DNA of 35,235 nucleotides, taken from the NCBI RefSeq assembly GCF_009866965.1, contig NZ_SPKJ01000041.1:1-35235 (forward strand). The letters run 5' to 3'. The stretch is from Propylenella binzhouense (lineage in GTDB: Bacteria > Pseudomonadota > Alphaproteobacteria > Rhizobiales > Afifellaceae). Below, in pieces: positions 1 through 10,071 of the stretch (its first letter is position 1; the number at the start of each line of letters is the position of its first letter). Under the pieces are notes generated by a model that was given only the letters and a program-made list of their open reading frames with translations, was not told the DNA's origin and did no database searches. The position numbers and the translations under genes were made by a program.

Positions 1-1778
1 TCCTCCCCGCTCCGCAGCGGCACGAGCGGCTCCGGCTGGACAGGGCCGCGGGGTGCGCCCGCCGTGCCGCCGGCGCGCCGCTGCAGAGCGAGCCGGTCGG
101 CGTCGCGCTTGCGCACGTCGGCCACGGTCGCGTCGACCTCCTCGGCGTCGTAGCCCAGTCCCCGCAGCGTCTCCGCGCCGAACGCCATCGCCGATTCGAA
201 GGTCTCGCGGATCTCGAAATCGATGCCCTCCTCGAGGAGGTCGATGGCGTGGTTGCGGTCCCAGGAGCGGGCGTAGACCTTCGCCGTCTCGAACTCCGAG
301 AGCACCATTTCGGCGATCGCCGAGGTCGTGGCGGGCTGGTCGACGCAGATGCAGATGATCGCGGTCTTGTCAGCGCCCGCGGCCCTCAGCACGTCGCGCC
401 GGGTGCCGTCGCCGAAATAGATCCGGAAGCCGAACCGGGCCGCCTGCCTGATCCGCTCGGCGCTCGAATCGATGATCGTGACGGCGATCCCGCGCGCGAG
501 CAGGACCTGGGACACGATCTGCCCGAATCGCCCGAATCCGATCACGAGCACATCGCCGCCGGCGCCGTCGAAGTCCTCGTCGAGCACCTCGGGCGGCGCC
601 GCGCGGACGAGCCGGCCGGCAAGCCGTACGGAGAGCGGCGTGAGCGCCATGGTGACGGTCACCACGGCGGCGACGAAGGAGGTGTCGGACGGCCAGAGCG
701 CGCGGACCGACGCGGCGGCCGCGAAAAGCACGAAGGCGAACTCGCCCGCCTGCGGCAGCAGCCCGGCGATGCGGACCGCCGTGTTGTGGCTCGCCCTGAA
801 GAGCCGCGCGAGCCCATAGAGAATCACCGCCTTGAGCACCATGACCGCGATGACGGCGAAGAGGATCCTGCCCCAGCTGTGCGCAAGGGCGTCGATGTTG
901 ATCGACATTCCGACGGCCATGAAGAAAAGGCCGAGAAGGATGCCGCGGAACGGCTCGATGTTTGCCTCGAGCTCGTGCCGGAACGAGGAATCGGCGAGGA
1001 TGAGCCCGGCGACGAAGGCTCCCATGGCCATGGACATGCCGCCGAAATGCATGAGCGCGGCGGCGCCGAGCACCACGAGAAGGGCGGCGGCCGTCATCGT
1101 TTCGCGTGCCCGCACATGGGCGAGCAGGCGGAATATCGGATTGAGCAGGAACCGGCCAGCGAGATAGAGGGCGGCGAAGGATCCGGCGGCCGCGGTGACC
1201 CCGACGAGGATCTCGGAGAAGGAGAACGCTGTCGCGGTATTGGTCGGCGACAGCATCGGGACCACCGCGAGCAGCGGGACGATCGCGATGTCCTGGAAGA
1301 GCAGGATGGCGACCGACTTCTGCCCGTAGGGCGTGTTAGTCTCGTTGGCCTCCTCCAGGATCTGCATCCCGAAGGCGGTCGAGGACATGGCGAGGCCGAA
1401 GCCGATGATGAAGGCGGGCTCGAACCGCCAGGCCGTCGCCCAGAGGGCTGCGGTCAGGGCCGCGCCGGTCACCAGCACCTGGGCGAGACCGAGCCCGAAA
1501 ATGTCCGAGCGCATCGCCATCAGGCGGGCCGGCCGCAGCTCGAGCCCGATGATGAAGAGGAACAGCACGACCCCGAGCTCGGAGACCTGGAAGATCTGCT
1601 GCGCGTCCGTGATGACGCCGAGCACGGGGCCGACCAGCACGCCGGCGGCGAGATATCCGAGTACGGAGCCGAGACCGAGCCGCTTGAAGAGCGCGACGAA
1701 GGCGACCGCCGATGCGAGCAGGAGAAGCGGCTCGCCGAAGATGAGCGTGCCGACGTGACCACCTGCCGATTCGGGCAT
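1..1778 (-). CDS. KefB/KefC-type monovalent cation:proton antiporter with RCK domain (3' end cut by window)
   Basis: Inner-membrane CPA2-family antiporter, expected to exchange K+ or Na+ for H+ under control of a cytoplasmic nucleotide-binding domain. The ATG at 1778 opens a frame that stays open for 592 codons to the window edge, so only a short C-terminal tail should be missing (family members are about 600 residues). Residues about 15-390 are a run of hydrophobic helices typical of Na_H_Exchanger domains, including the QDIAIVPLLA segment near residue 162. A Rossmann-type RCK_N domain starts near 408, with the GFGRFG nucleotide-binding loop at 414-419 and an acidic residue (D428 region) at the end of the second strand. 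It reads away from the IalB gene and starts 62 bases past that gene's stop, on the same strand. Whether it needs a KefF/KefG-like partner or glutathione adducts cannot be told; none is in the window. Confidence 0.9.
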   Translation of the reverse strand, partial: MPESAGGHVGTLIFGEPLLLLASAVAFVALFKRLGLGSVLGYLAAGVLVGPVLGVITDAQQIFQVSELGVVLFLFIIGLELRPARLMAMRSDIFGLGLAQVLVTGAALTAALWATAWRFEPAFIIGFGLAMSSTAFGMQILEEANETNTPYGQKSVAILLFQDIAIVPLLAVVPMLSPTNTATAFSFSEILVGVTAAAGSFAALYLAGRFLLNPIFRLLAHVRARETMTAAALLVVLGAAALMHFGGMSMAMGAFVAGLILADSSFRHELEANIEPFRGILLGLFFMAVGMSINIDALAHSWGRILFAVIAVMVLKAVILYGLARLFRASHNTAVRIAGLLPQAGEFAFVLFAAAASVRALWPSDTSFVAAVVTVTMALTPLSVRLAGRLVRAAPPEVLDEDFDGAGGDVLVIGFGRFGQIVSQVLLARGIAVTIIDSSAERIRQAARFGFRIYFGDGTRRDVLRAAGADKTAIICICVDQPATTSAIAEMVLSEFETAKVYARSWDRNHAIDLLEEGIDFEIRETFESAMAFGAETLRGLGYDAEEVDATVADVRKRDADRLALQRRAGGTAGAPRGPVQPEPLVPLRSGE

Positions 1779-1839
1779 AAACGCTCCTCAGCTCATGCGG
1801 GCATGCGGGCCGTAATGGACGATGCGAGACCGCTCGGGC

Positions 1840-2331
1840 TCACGGCAGGGCGTCGAAGCCTTCCCCGAATCCGTTGAGCGAGATCGGGATCCCGATCCCT
1901 TCCTCGGGCGTCTGGAAGATGATGAAGGTGGCCTGCTTGCCGGTCCGCATCTGCTCGATGAGCTTGTCTTCCATGATGACCTCGGCGACGCAGCCGTTCG
2001 GCAGACAGCGGACGAAGCCGGCCGAGCCGAGGTCGGTGTCGTCGATCCTGAGGCCAAGCCCGCGGGGAAGGAGAACGCCGAGCGGCGCCAGCACGCGCAG
2101 GATGCGTGCCTGCTTGTCCGCCGTCTTCAGCACGATCACGGTGAGGCCGACATTCTCGCGGTCCTCCGCCGTCACGAACTGCATGATGACGCATTGCTCG
2201 CTCTGCGCGCCGGGGGGCGTGTCGCAGCGCAGTTCCCAATCGCCGTGTTTGGATTTGACGGTCCCCTGCGCGTGGGCGCCCGCAGGCAGCAGGATGCAAA
2301 GCGCCATCAGCACGGCGGCAAGATTCTTCAC
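1840..2331 (-). CDS. IalB-family (invasion-associated locus B) exported protein
   Basis: A 163-residue exported protein of the IalB family, common in alphaproteobacteria and named after a Bartonella invasion locus; its biochemical role is not settled, so the name does not imply pathogenicity. Residues 1-22 form a Sec signal peptide (charged start, hydrophobic core, cleavage after AHA). The mature part has the family pattern: a GDWELRC strand near the start, four cysteines (in LRC, EQC, VRC and NGC contexts) likely forming periplasmic disulfides, and a G-rich LPRGLGLRIDD segment in the middle. It lies upstream of, and on the same strand as, the antiporter, and is divergent from coxB across 280 bases. 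The ATG at 2331 is the start that gives a proper signal peptide. Confidence 0.85.
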   Translation of the reverse strand: MKNLAAVLMALCILLPAGAHAQGTVKSKHGDWELRCDTPPGAQSEQCVIMQFVTAEDRENVGLTVIVLKTADKQARILRVLAPLGVLLPRGLGLRIDDTDLGSAGFVRCLPNGCVAEVIMEDKLIEQMRTGKQATFIIFQTPEEGIGIPISLNGFGEGFDALP

Positions 2332-2611
2332 GTTCGGCCACTCCGTCGTGGAAGCCCGCGAGCCCGGCTCAGCGGCGTCGACGAGGCCTAGCAGAGCGCC
2401 CCCTCATGTCAAGAAAGTGGCGCTGCCACCGACCCTTGGGCGCTGGATCGCCGCGCAAATTTGCCGCATTCCTGGTCACAGCCGCCGCGTTGCGCCCACT
2501 GCTTCACTGTGGTTACTCGACACGATCATGAGAATGCGGCTATCGGCACACGGTCGGATGCGCGGTGCGGACGCCCGACTGGTGAAGCCCGATGTGGAGA
2601 AACGAGATCCA
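2332..2611. promoter_or_regulatory. Divergent intergenic region ialB / coxB
   Basis: These 280 bases separate the starts of the IalB gene (minus) and coxB (plus), so promoters for both units should lie here. I could not place a convincing -35/-10 pair for either strand. Reading frames that cross it have no family similarity and look like chance in GC-rich DNA. The stretch 2400-2530 is less GC-rich than the flanking genes, as expected for a promoter region. Confidence 0.4.
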
Positions 2612-3535
2612 ATGGCGATAATGGCGAGAGGGGTCGCGGCTCTGGCCTGGTTGGCGGCACTGGCCGGCCTGGCCTCTGCCCAGGAGATTGACCATGCGGG
2701 CCCGCTGCCCTGGGAGATGAAGCTGCAGGCCCCGGCGACCCGGGTGATGGAGTTCATCACCTGGTTCAACTGGTACACGCTCGTCATCATAACCTGCATC
2801 ACGCTGCTGGTGGTCGCTCTCCTCGGCTGGTGCATCTACCGCTACCGGGCGAGCGCCAATCCGGTGCCTTCGCGCGTGTCGCACAACACCACCGTCGAGG
2901 TGCTCTGGACGGTGCTGCCCGTCCTCATCCTGGTGGCAATCGCGATTCCGTCCTTCCGGCTGCTCTTCGGCCAGTACGACCCGGCCAAGATCTACGAGGA
3001 TTTCGATCCGCAGACGACCAAGTTCCTCACCATGAAGGTGACGGGCTACCAATGGTATTGGGGCGTGGAATACGGCTCCGACGAGGACAGCGTCTCGTTC
3101 GGCGCGCCGGCGGAGGCCGTGAGCTTCGATGCGCTGATCGTCCCCGAGGACCAGCTGCCGCCGAACGGCATCCGCAATCTCTCGGTCGACAACCCGATCA
3201 TCGTGCCGGTCGACACCTTCGTCCGCGTGCAGGTGACGGGCGGCGACGTGATCCATTCCTTCGCGATGCCGCCTTTCGGGATCAAGGTGGACGCCGTGCC
3301 CGGCCGCCTGAACGAGACCTATTTCAAGGCCGAGAAGCAGGGAGTCTTCTACGGACAGTGCTCCGAGCTTTGCGGCAAGGACCACGCCTTCATGCCCATC
3401 GCGATCCATGTCGTCTCGCAGGATCAGTTCCGGCAGTGGGCTTCGGCCGCCGGCACGGATCTCGAAGGCGCATACAAGCAGCTGACCCGCGCGATCGAGT
3501 CGGAGAAGAAGAACACCAACGTGGCCGCCCGCTGA
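2612..3535 (+). CDS. coxB: Cytochrome c oxidase subunit II (aa3 type)
   Basis: Subunit II of the terminal aa3 oxidase (also called ctaC); it takes electrons from cytochrome c through the binuclear CuA centre on the periplasmic side. From the ATG at 2612 the product is 307 residues. An N-terminal signal sequence ends near QA|QE (residue 24). Two membrane helices follow (about 50-75 and 93-115), then the cupredoxin domain. CuA ligands are all present: H215, C250, E252, C254, H258 and M261, in the pattern CSELCGKDHAFM. The aromatic electron-entry stretch YQWYWG is at 146-151. The reading frame is open further upstream, but the start at 2612 gives a normal signal peptide and length. First gene of the oxidase locus; ctaD follows after 42 bases, so the two are probably one transcript. 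Confidence 0.97.
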   Translation: MAIMARGVAALAWLAALAGLASAQEIDHAGPLPWEMKLQAPATRVMEFITWFNWYTLVIITCITLLVVALLGWCIYRYRASANPVPSRVSHNTTVEVLWTVLPVLILVAIAIPSFRLLFGQYDPAKIYEDFDPQTTKFLTMKVTGYQWYWGVEYGSDEDSVSFGAPAEAVSFDALIVPEDQLPPNGIRNLSVDNPIIVPVDTFVRVQVTGGDVIHSFAMPPFGIKVDAVPGRLNETYFKAEKQGVFYGQCSELCGKDHAFMPIAIHVVSQDQFRQWASAAGTDLEGAYKQLTRAIESEKKNTNVAAR

Positions 3536-5227
<1,692 letters not shown>

Positions 5228-5238
5228 CAGCACATGCG

Positions 5239-5273
5239 AAGCGGCCATCGCTTGCCTGATGGCCGTTTCTCTT
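5239..5273 (+). terminator. Likely intrinsic terminator after ctaD
   Basis: An inverted repeat of about 11 base pairs (arms 5239-5249 and 5258-5268, core CGGCCATC / GATGGCCG, one G-T wobble) with an 8-base loop, followed by TTTCTCTT. Stem strength and pyrimidine tract fit a rho-independent terminator on the plus strand. It sits 11 bases after the ctaD stop and about 60 bases before ctaB, so it would split the cox locus, or allow partial read-through. Confidence 0.6.
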
Positions 5274-5335
5274 CCGGGACCCGGCCCCTTCTGCGGGGGG
5301 TGCGGGTCTCCGCGGCGAAAGACGAGGCGTGAAGC

Positions 5336-6253
5336 GTGGCATTCGAAGTAACGGACGCTGAGGCAGTCGATGGCGGGGAGGTGCGCGATTTCGTTGCGCT
5401 CCTGAAGCCGCGCGTGATGTCCCTGGTGGTCTTCACGGCAGCAGTGGGAATGCTTGCGGCGCCGGGCAACGTGCATCCGGTGCTCGGCGTCATCGCGCTG
5501 CTCGCGATCGCGGTCGGCGCGGGCGCCTCGGGCGCGCTCAACATGTGGTACGACGCCGACGTCGACGCGGTGATGCGCCGGACCGCGGCCCGGCCGATTC
5601 CGGCGGGCCGGATCCACCCGGCCGAGGCGCTCGGCTTCGGCCTGACGCTGGCCGTCCTCTCCATCCTGGTGCTCGGGCTCGCGGTGAACTGGCTCGCCGC
5701 CGGGCTCCTTGCCTTCACGATCTTCTTCTACGCGGTGATATACACGGCCTGGCTGAAGCGCTGGACGGCGCAGAACATCGTGATCGGCGGCGCGGCGGGC
5801 GCGTTCCCGCCGGTGATCGGCTGGGCGGCGGCGAGCGGCCACGTCACGCTCGAGCCGCTTCTGATGTTCCTGATCATCTTCACCTGGACCCCGCCGCATT
5901 TCTGGGCGCTCGCCCTCTTCGCGCGCGACGATTATGCGCGGGCGGGCATCCCCATGATGCCGAACGTGGCGGGCGATCCCTCCACGCGGCGGCAGATCTT
6001 CGCCTATTCCATTCTCCTCGCGCCGGTCGGCCTCGCGCCCTGGCTCTTCGGTTTCGCGGGCCCGCTCTACGGGCTGGCGGCGGCGGCGCTCGGATTCGAG
6101 TTCGTCCGCCGTGCCTTCGTCCTCCTGCGGGAGGGGGATGCGGAACGTTACCGCGCAGCGAAATCGCTCTTCGGCTTCTCCATCCTCTACCTCTCGGGGC
6201 TCTTCGCCGTCCTCCTGCTGGAGGCGTTGGCGCGGCTCTGGGGCTGGGCATGA
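5336..6253 (+). CDS. ctaB: Protoheme IX farnesyltransferase (heme O synthase)
   Basis: UbiA-superfamily membrane prenyltransferase that adds farnesyl to heme b to make heme O, the precursor of the heme A used by the oxidase encoded here. The 305-residue product has the Mg-prenyl diphosphate motif N69-x3-D73-x3-D77 (NMWYDADVD), a second conserved loop around [12 protein letters not shown], and the [14 protein letters not shown] segment characteristic of heme O synthases. About nine membrane helices. The start is taken as GTG at 5336; the local ribosome site is weak, but the N-terminal sequence fits. Its stop overlaps the next start (ATGA), indicating translational coupling. Heme A synthase (ctaA), needed for the next step, is not in the window. 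Confidence 0.95.
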   Translation: MAFEVTDAEAVDGGEVRDFVALLKPRVMSLVVFTAAVGMLAAPGNVHPVLGVIALLAIAVGAGASGALNMWYDADVDAVMRRTAARPIPAGRIHPAEALGFGLTLAVLSILVLGLAVNWLAAGLLAFTIFFYAVIYTAWLKRWTAQNIVIGGAAGAFPPVIGWAAASGHVTLEPLLMFLIIFTWTPPHFWALALFARDDYARAGIPMMPNVAGDPSTRRQIFAYSILLAPVGLAPWLFGFAGPLYGLAAAALGFEFVRRAFVLLREGDAERYRAAKSLFGFSILYLSGLFAVLLLEALARLWGWA

Positions 6254-6393
6254 CCATGGCCGAAGGCATCCGCCTCACGCCGGAGCAGAAGCGCCGGCGG
6301 CGGGCGCGCTCGATCGCGCTCGGTCTGCTCCTCGCGGCGCTCGTGGTCCTGTTCTACATCATCACCATCGTGCGGATCGGAGGTGGCGCCTGA
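6250..6393 (+). CDS. Small single-helix membrane protein in cox cluster (CoxF-like)
   Basis: A 47-residue peptide whose ATG overlaps the ctaB stop (ATGA, 6250-6253) and whose TGA overlaps the ctaG start (TGATG at 6391-6395). Residues 1-20 are very basic ([10 protein letters not shown]) and residues about 21-42 form one hydrophobic helix, so it should be a single-pass membrane protein with its N-terminus in the cytoplasm. Small ORFs in this position, between ctaB and ctaG, are known in rhizobial cox operons and sometimes labelled CoxF; I recognise it by position and shape rather than by a strong motif. The double overlap argues that it is translated. A role in oxidase assembly or as a small accessory subunit is inference. 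A second in-frame ATG at 6256 would give 45 residues. Confidence 0.75.
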   Translation: MTMAEGIRLTPEQKRRRRARSIALGLLLAALVVLFYIITIVRIGGGA

Positions 6394-6980
6394 TGCCGGG
6401 CAAACCGAAGGGCGGCAACGGCAGGATCGCGATCGGGCTCGTCGCGGTGGCGGCCGGCATGGTCGGCCTGGCCTACGCGTCGGTTCCGCTCTACCGCGTC
6501 TTCTGCAGCGTGACGGGCTATGGGGGCACCACCCAGGTCGCGGCCGCGGCCCCGGACCATGCGATCGACCGCGACATCTTCATCCGCTTCGACGCCAACA
6601 TATCGGGGCTGCCCTGGTCGTTTCGGCCGGCCGTTCCGCAGGTCAAGGTGAAGGTCGGCGAGACCGCCAACATCGAGTTCATCGCGACCAACCATTCCGA
6701 CCGGGAGACGGTGGGGACGGCCGTGTTCAACGTGACGCCCGACGCCGCCGGGCTCTACTTCAACAAGATCGCCTGCTTCTGCTTCAACCAGCAGGAACTG
6801 AAGCCGGGCGAGACGGCCCGCATGGGCGTCCAGTTCTTCGTGTCGCCCGACATGGTGAAGGACGCCGAGATGAAGTCCGTCCGGGCGATCACGCTGTCCT
6901 ACACGTTCTTTCCCGCCGAGGTGACCGCAAGGCCGGTCGCCGACGCGGATACCGCAAACGGGTCGAACAAACCCCTCTAG
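6393..6980 (+). CDS. ctaG: Cytochrome c oxidase assembly protein CtaG/Cox11
   Basis: Copper chaperone that delivers copper to the CuB site of subunit I. The 195-residue product has a short cytoplasmic start, one membrane helix (about 11-30), and a periplasmic immunoglobulin-like domain. The copper-binding CFCF motif is present (C128 and C130), with the third conserved cysteine C38 just after the helix (VFCSVTGYGG). Length and architecture match the Cox11 family. The ATG at 6393 shares its A with the stop of the small membrane protein (TGATG), so the genes are translationally coupled. coxC follows after 48 bases. Confidence 0.96.
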   Translation: MPGKPKGGNGRIAIGLVAVAAGMVGLAYASVPLYRVFCSVTGYGGTTQVAAAAPDHAIDRDIFIRFDANISGLPWSFRPAVPQVKVKVGETANIEFIATNHSDRETVGTAVFNVTPDAAGLYFNKIACFCFNQQELKPGETARMGVQFFVSPDMVKDAEMKSVRAITLSYTFFPAEVTARPVADADTANGSNKPL

Positions 6981-7028
6981 GAGCATGCGGCGCGCGAGCG
7001 CCGGAGACAGGTCTGGGAAGGCAAGGCA

Positions 7029-7865
7029 ATGGCTGACGCGCACGCGAAGCACCACGATTACCACTTGGTCGACCCGAGTCCCTGGCCCTTCATCGGCTCG
7101 GTCTCGGCATTCGTCCTGGCGCTTGGCGCGATCTCGGCCATGCATGGCGCGAGCTGGCTGTGGGTCGCCCCGGGCTTCCTGGGCGTGTTCTACACGATGT
7201 TCGGCTGGTGGACGGACGTCATCAAGGAGGCGCGCGGGGGCTATCATACCCGGGTCGTGCAGCTGCATCTGCGCTACGGCATGCTGCTCTTCATCGCCTC
7301 CGAGGTGATGTTCTTCGTCGCCTGGTTCTGGGCCTTCTACGATGCGAGCCTCTTCACCGGCGAGGCGATCCAGTTCGGGCGGATGGAGGCGACCGGCGGA
7401 CAATGGCCGCCGGCGGGACTGGAGGTGCTCGATCCGTGGCACCTGCCGCTGCTGAACACGCTGCTGCTGCTGACCTCCGGCACCACGATCACCTGGGCGC
7501 ACCACGCGCTTCTGCACAATGACCGCCAGGGCCTCAAATACGGGCTGGCGCTCACGATCGTGCTCGGCATGATCTTCACGGGGGTGCAGGCCTACGAGTA
7601 CATGCACGCGCCGTTCGCGTTCTCCGGCAACATCTATGGCGCGACCTTCTTCATGGCGACCGGCTTCCACGGCTTCCACGTGATCGTCGGCACGATCTTC
7701 CTGATCGTGTGCCTGATCCGCGCCCTGCGCGGCTCGTTCACCCCGACCCAGCATTTCGGCTTCGAGGCTGCCGCCTGGTACTGGCACTTCGTCGACGTGG
7801 TCTGGCTGTTCCTGTTCTTCTCCATCTATGTGTGGGGCAATTTCGGGGGCACCTACGCCGGCTGA
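7029..7865 (+). CDS. coxC: Cytochrome c oxidase subunit III
   Basis: Subunit III (CtaE/CoxC), a 278-residue membrane protein that binds lipid and helps sustain proton uptake and stability of the aa3 oxidase. Seven hydrophobic helices are visible, with the family signatures SEVMFFVAWFWAFY (about residues 96-109), the HHALL stretch in helix 4, and the C-terminal WYWHFVDVVWLFLF segment that ends the chain. A purine-rich site (GGAAGGCAAGG) lies just before the ATG. It follows ctaG and completes the three-subunit core with coxB and ctaD. A 6-bp GC hairpin (7871-7887) after the stop lacks a T tract. Confidence 0.97.
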   Translation: MADAHAKHHDYHLVDPSPWPFIGSVSAFVLALGAISAMHGASWLWVAPGFLGVFYTMFGWWTDVIKEARGGYHTRVVQLHLRYGMLLFIASEVMFFVAWFWAFYDASLFTGEAIQFGRMEATGGQWPPAGLEVLDPWHLPLLNTLLLLTSGTTITWAHHALLHNDRQGLKYGLALTIVLGMIFTGVQAYEYMHAPFAFSGNIYGATFFMATGFHGFHVIVGTIFLIVCLIRALRGSFTPTQHFGFEAAAWYWHFVDVVWLFLFFSIYVWGNFGGTYAG

Positions 7866-7916
7866 AGGCGGGCGGCTTCCGGCCGCCACCGCCACCACAG
7901 CACGCGTGCCAGGGAC

Positions 7917-8306
7917 ATGAGCGAAGACCGCGCCCTCTATCCTCCGCAGAACCCGTTCTCGGTCGGATTGCGGGGGCGCTGTCCCCGCTGCGGCGAGGGA
8001 AAGCTGTTCACCGGCTTCCTCACCCTTGCGCCGCGCTGCCGGGCCTGCGGGCTCGACTTCGATTTCGCCGATGCGGCGGACGGTCCGGCCGTCTTCGTGA
8101 TCCTGATCGTGGGCTTCGTGATCGCGGCGGCGGCGCTCCTCGTCGAAGTCGCGTTCGCCCCCCCGGTCTGGGTGCACATCGTGCTCTGGGGACCGCTCGT
8201 CCTGATCCTCTCGCTCGGGCTGCTCCGTCCGCTCAAGGGCGTGCTGATCGCGCTCCAATACGCCCACAGGGCAAAGGAGGGCGAGATCGACCGCCCGGCT
8301 TCCTGA
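7917..8306 (+). CDS. DUF983 family membrane protein
   Basis: A 129-residue protein of the DUF983 family, regularly found beside the coxC and SURF1 genes in alphaproteobacteria. The N-terminal part carries a CPRC...CRAC pair of CxxC motifs (about residues 22-25 and 40-43), which looks like a zinc ribbon. Two hydrophobic helices follow (about 55-80 and 85-105). The function is not known; context suggests a part in oxidase biogenesis, which is inference. Its TGA overlaps the start of the SURF1 gene (TGATG at 8304-8308), so the two are translated together. Confidence 0.88.
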   Translation: MSEDRALYPPQNPFSVGLRGRCPRCGEGKLFTGFLTLAPRCRACGLDFDFADAADGPAVFVILIVGFVIAAAALLVEVAFAPPVWVHIVLWGPLVLILSLGLLRPLKGVLIALQYAHRAKEGEIDRPAS

Positions 8307-9073
8307 TGGCCGTCGCGCAAAGGCCGATCCGGTTTCTCGTCCTGGGGCTCGTGGCGCTCGCCGCGTTCGTGGCGCTCGTCTCGCTCGGCAACTGGCAGAT
8401 GCGCCGCCTGGCGTGGAAGGAGGCGCTGATCGCCGCCGTGGCGGAGCGGCCGAAGCTACCCGTGCTCGATCTGCCGCCGCCCGGCGCATGGGGCGGCCTC
8501 GATCTGGGCAATCTCGAATACCGCCCGTTCCGGCTGACCGGCCGCTTCCTCCACGACAAGGAAGCGCACGTCTTCACGAATCTCGCCGATCCGCACGGCA
8601 CGTTCCGGGGCCCGGGATACTGGATCGTGACGCCGTTTGCGCTCGCCGGCGGCGGGACGGTGCTCGTGAACCGCGGCTTCGCTCCCCAGGAGCGCTATCT
8701 CCCGGCGGACAGGGGAGAGACGCTTTCGGGCGAGCAGGTGACCGTGGTCGGCCTGCTGCGGCCCGACGACGCGCGCAATCTCTTCACGCCGACCGACAAG
8801 CCGGAGAAGAACCTGTTCTTCACCCGGTCCATCGGGCCGATCGTCGAGGCGAAGGGACTGGACGCGCCCGTCGCGCCGTTTTCGATCGACCTCACCGCAT
8901 CCGGGACGCCGCCGGGCGGCCTCCCCCAGGCGGGCGAGACCCTGATGCGGTTCCCGAACAGCCATCTGGAATATGCGCTGACGTGGTACGGGCTCGCCGC
9001 GGCGCTGGCGCTCGTCGCGGTCTCGGCTGCCTGGACACGCGTCCGGGCCGGCGGGCGACCCCCCGCAGCTTGA
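8306..9073 (+). CDS. SURF1 family cytochrome oxidase biogenesis protein
   Basis: The SURF1/Shy1 family helps place heme a in subunit I of the oxidase. The 255-residue product has the expected topology: an N-terminal membrane helix (about 8-28) ending in the signature LGNWQMRRL, a long periplasmic domain, and a C-terminal helix starting in [14 protein letters not shown], the second family signature. The stretch [10 protein letters not shown] and the [10 protein letters not shown] region are also typical. It starts within the stop of the DUF983 gene and belongs to the cox assembly run. ispH begins 32 bases downstream and may be read from the same transcript. Confidence 0.95.
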   Translation: MAVAQRPIRFLVLGLVALAAFVALVSLGNWQMRRLAWKEALIAAVAERPKLPVLDLPPPGAWGGLDLGNLEYRPFRLTGRFLHDKEAHVFTNLADPHGTFRGPGYWIVTPFALAGGGTVLVNRGFAPQERYLPADRGETLSGEQVTVVGLLRPDDARNLFTPTDKPEKNLFFTRSIGPIVEAKGLDAPVAPFSIDLTASGTPPGGLPQAGETLMRFPNSHLEYALTWYGLAAALALVAVSAAWTRVRAGGRPPAA

Positions 9074-9105
9074 CGGACCGGCTTGAGCGTCCCTATCTGC
9101 GGCGG

Positions 9106-10065
9106 ATGAGCGCTCCCCCGAAACGCCGCATCCTGCTCTGCGCGCCGCGCGGCTTCTGCGCGGGCGTGGATCGCGCCATCCAGATCGTCGAGGAGGCTCT
9201 GGCGCGCTACGGTGCGCCGGTCTACGTGCGCCACGAGATCGTCCACAACCGCTACGTCGTCGAGGCGCTCCGTGCCAAGGGGGCGGTGTTCGTCGAGGAA
9301 CTCGAGGACGTTCCCGAGACCCGGCAGCCCGTCATCTTCTCGGCGCACGGGGTGGCCAGGCGCATTCCCGAGGCGGCGGCCGCGCGGAACCTGTTCCAGC
9401 TCGACGCGACCTGCCCGCTCGTCTCCAAGGTGCACAAGCAGGTGATCCTGCATCACCGCCGAGGCCGGGACGTCGTGCTCGTCGGGCATGCGGGCCATCC
9501 GGAGGTGGAGGGCACGATGGGGCAGCTGCCGCCGGGCGCGGTGGTCCTCGTCGAGACGGCGGAGGATGCCCGCACACTTGCGCCCCGGGATCCGGAGAAC
9601 CTTGCCTGGACGACGCAGACCACGCTCTCCGTCGACGACACGGCCGAGATCGTGGCGATCCTCAGGGAGCGATTCCCGTCCATCGTCGGTCCCCACAAGG
9701 ACGACATCTGCTATGCCACGACGAACAGGCAGCAGGCCGTGAAGGCCGTCGCGCCGGAGGCCGACCGGCTGATCGTCGTCGGCGCGCCGAACTCGTCGAA
9801 CTCCCAGCGGCTTCGGGAGGTCGCAGAGCGCGCGGGCTGCCCGAAGGCAGTGCTCGTCCAGCGCGCCTCCGACATCGACTGGGCCGACTTCGAGGATGCG
9901 CGCACGGTCGCGATCACGGCGGGTGCCTCCGCGCCCGAGGTGCTCGTCGAAGAGGTGATCGACGCCTTCGCGGCACGCGGCGAGATCGAGGTCGAACTGG
10001 TCCGGACCGCCGAAGAGACGATCACCTTCCAGCTTCCGAAGGCGCTCCGGGAGGCGGCCGCCTGA
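9106..10065 (+). CDS. ispH: 4-hydroxy-3-methylbut-2-enyl diphosphate reductase
   Basis: IspH (LytB) carries out the last step of the MEP pathway, reducing HMBPP to IPP and DMAPP with an iron-sulfur cluster. The 319-residue product has the three cluster cysteines C18 ([12 protein letters not shown]), C103 ([11 protein letters not shown]) and C202 ([10 protein letters not shown]). Conserved substrate histidines H47, H81 and H131, the catalytic E134 ([11 protein letters not shown]) and the TTQTTLS stretch are present. The ATG at 9106 places the first cysteine at the usual distance from the N-terminus; the ribosome site there is weak. The prenyl product also feeds ctaB's farnesyl donor, but placement after SURF1 may just be conserved order. 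Confidence 0.96.
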   Translation: MSAPPKRRILLCAPRGFCAGVDRAIQIVEEALARYGAPVYVRHEIVHNRYVVEALRAKGAVFVEELEDVPETRQPVIFSAHGVARRIPEAAAARNLFQLDATCPLVSKVHKQVILHHRRGRDVVLVGHAGHPEVEGTMGQLPPGAVVLVETAEDARTLAPRDPENLAWTTQTTLSVDDTAEIVAILRERFPSIVGPHKDDICYATTNRQQAVKAVAPEADRLIVVGAPNSSNSQRLREVAERAGCPKAVLVQRASDIDWADFEDARTVAITAGASAPEVLVEEVIDAFAARGEIEVELVRTAEETITFQLPKALREAAA

Positions 10066-10071
10066 ACCCGC

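Noticed and set aside
249-1877. Plus-strand 542-codon frame opposite the antiporter gene
   Set aside because: Shadow of the KefB-type gene, which has clear membrane helices and nucleotide-binding loop on the minus strand.
7871-7887. GC hairpin after coxC as a terminator
   Set aside because: Only a 6-bp stem and no T tract; the DUF983 gene follows immediately and is probably co-transcribed.
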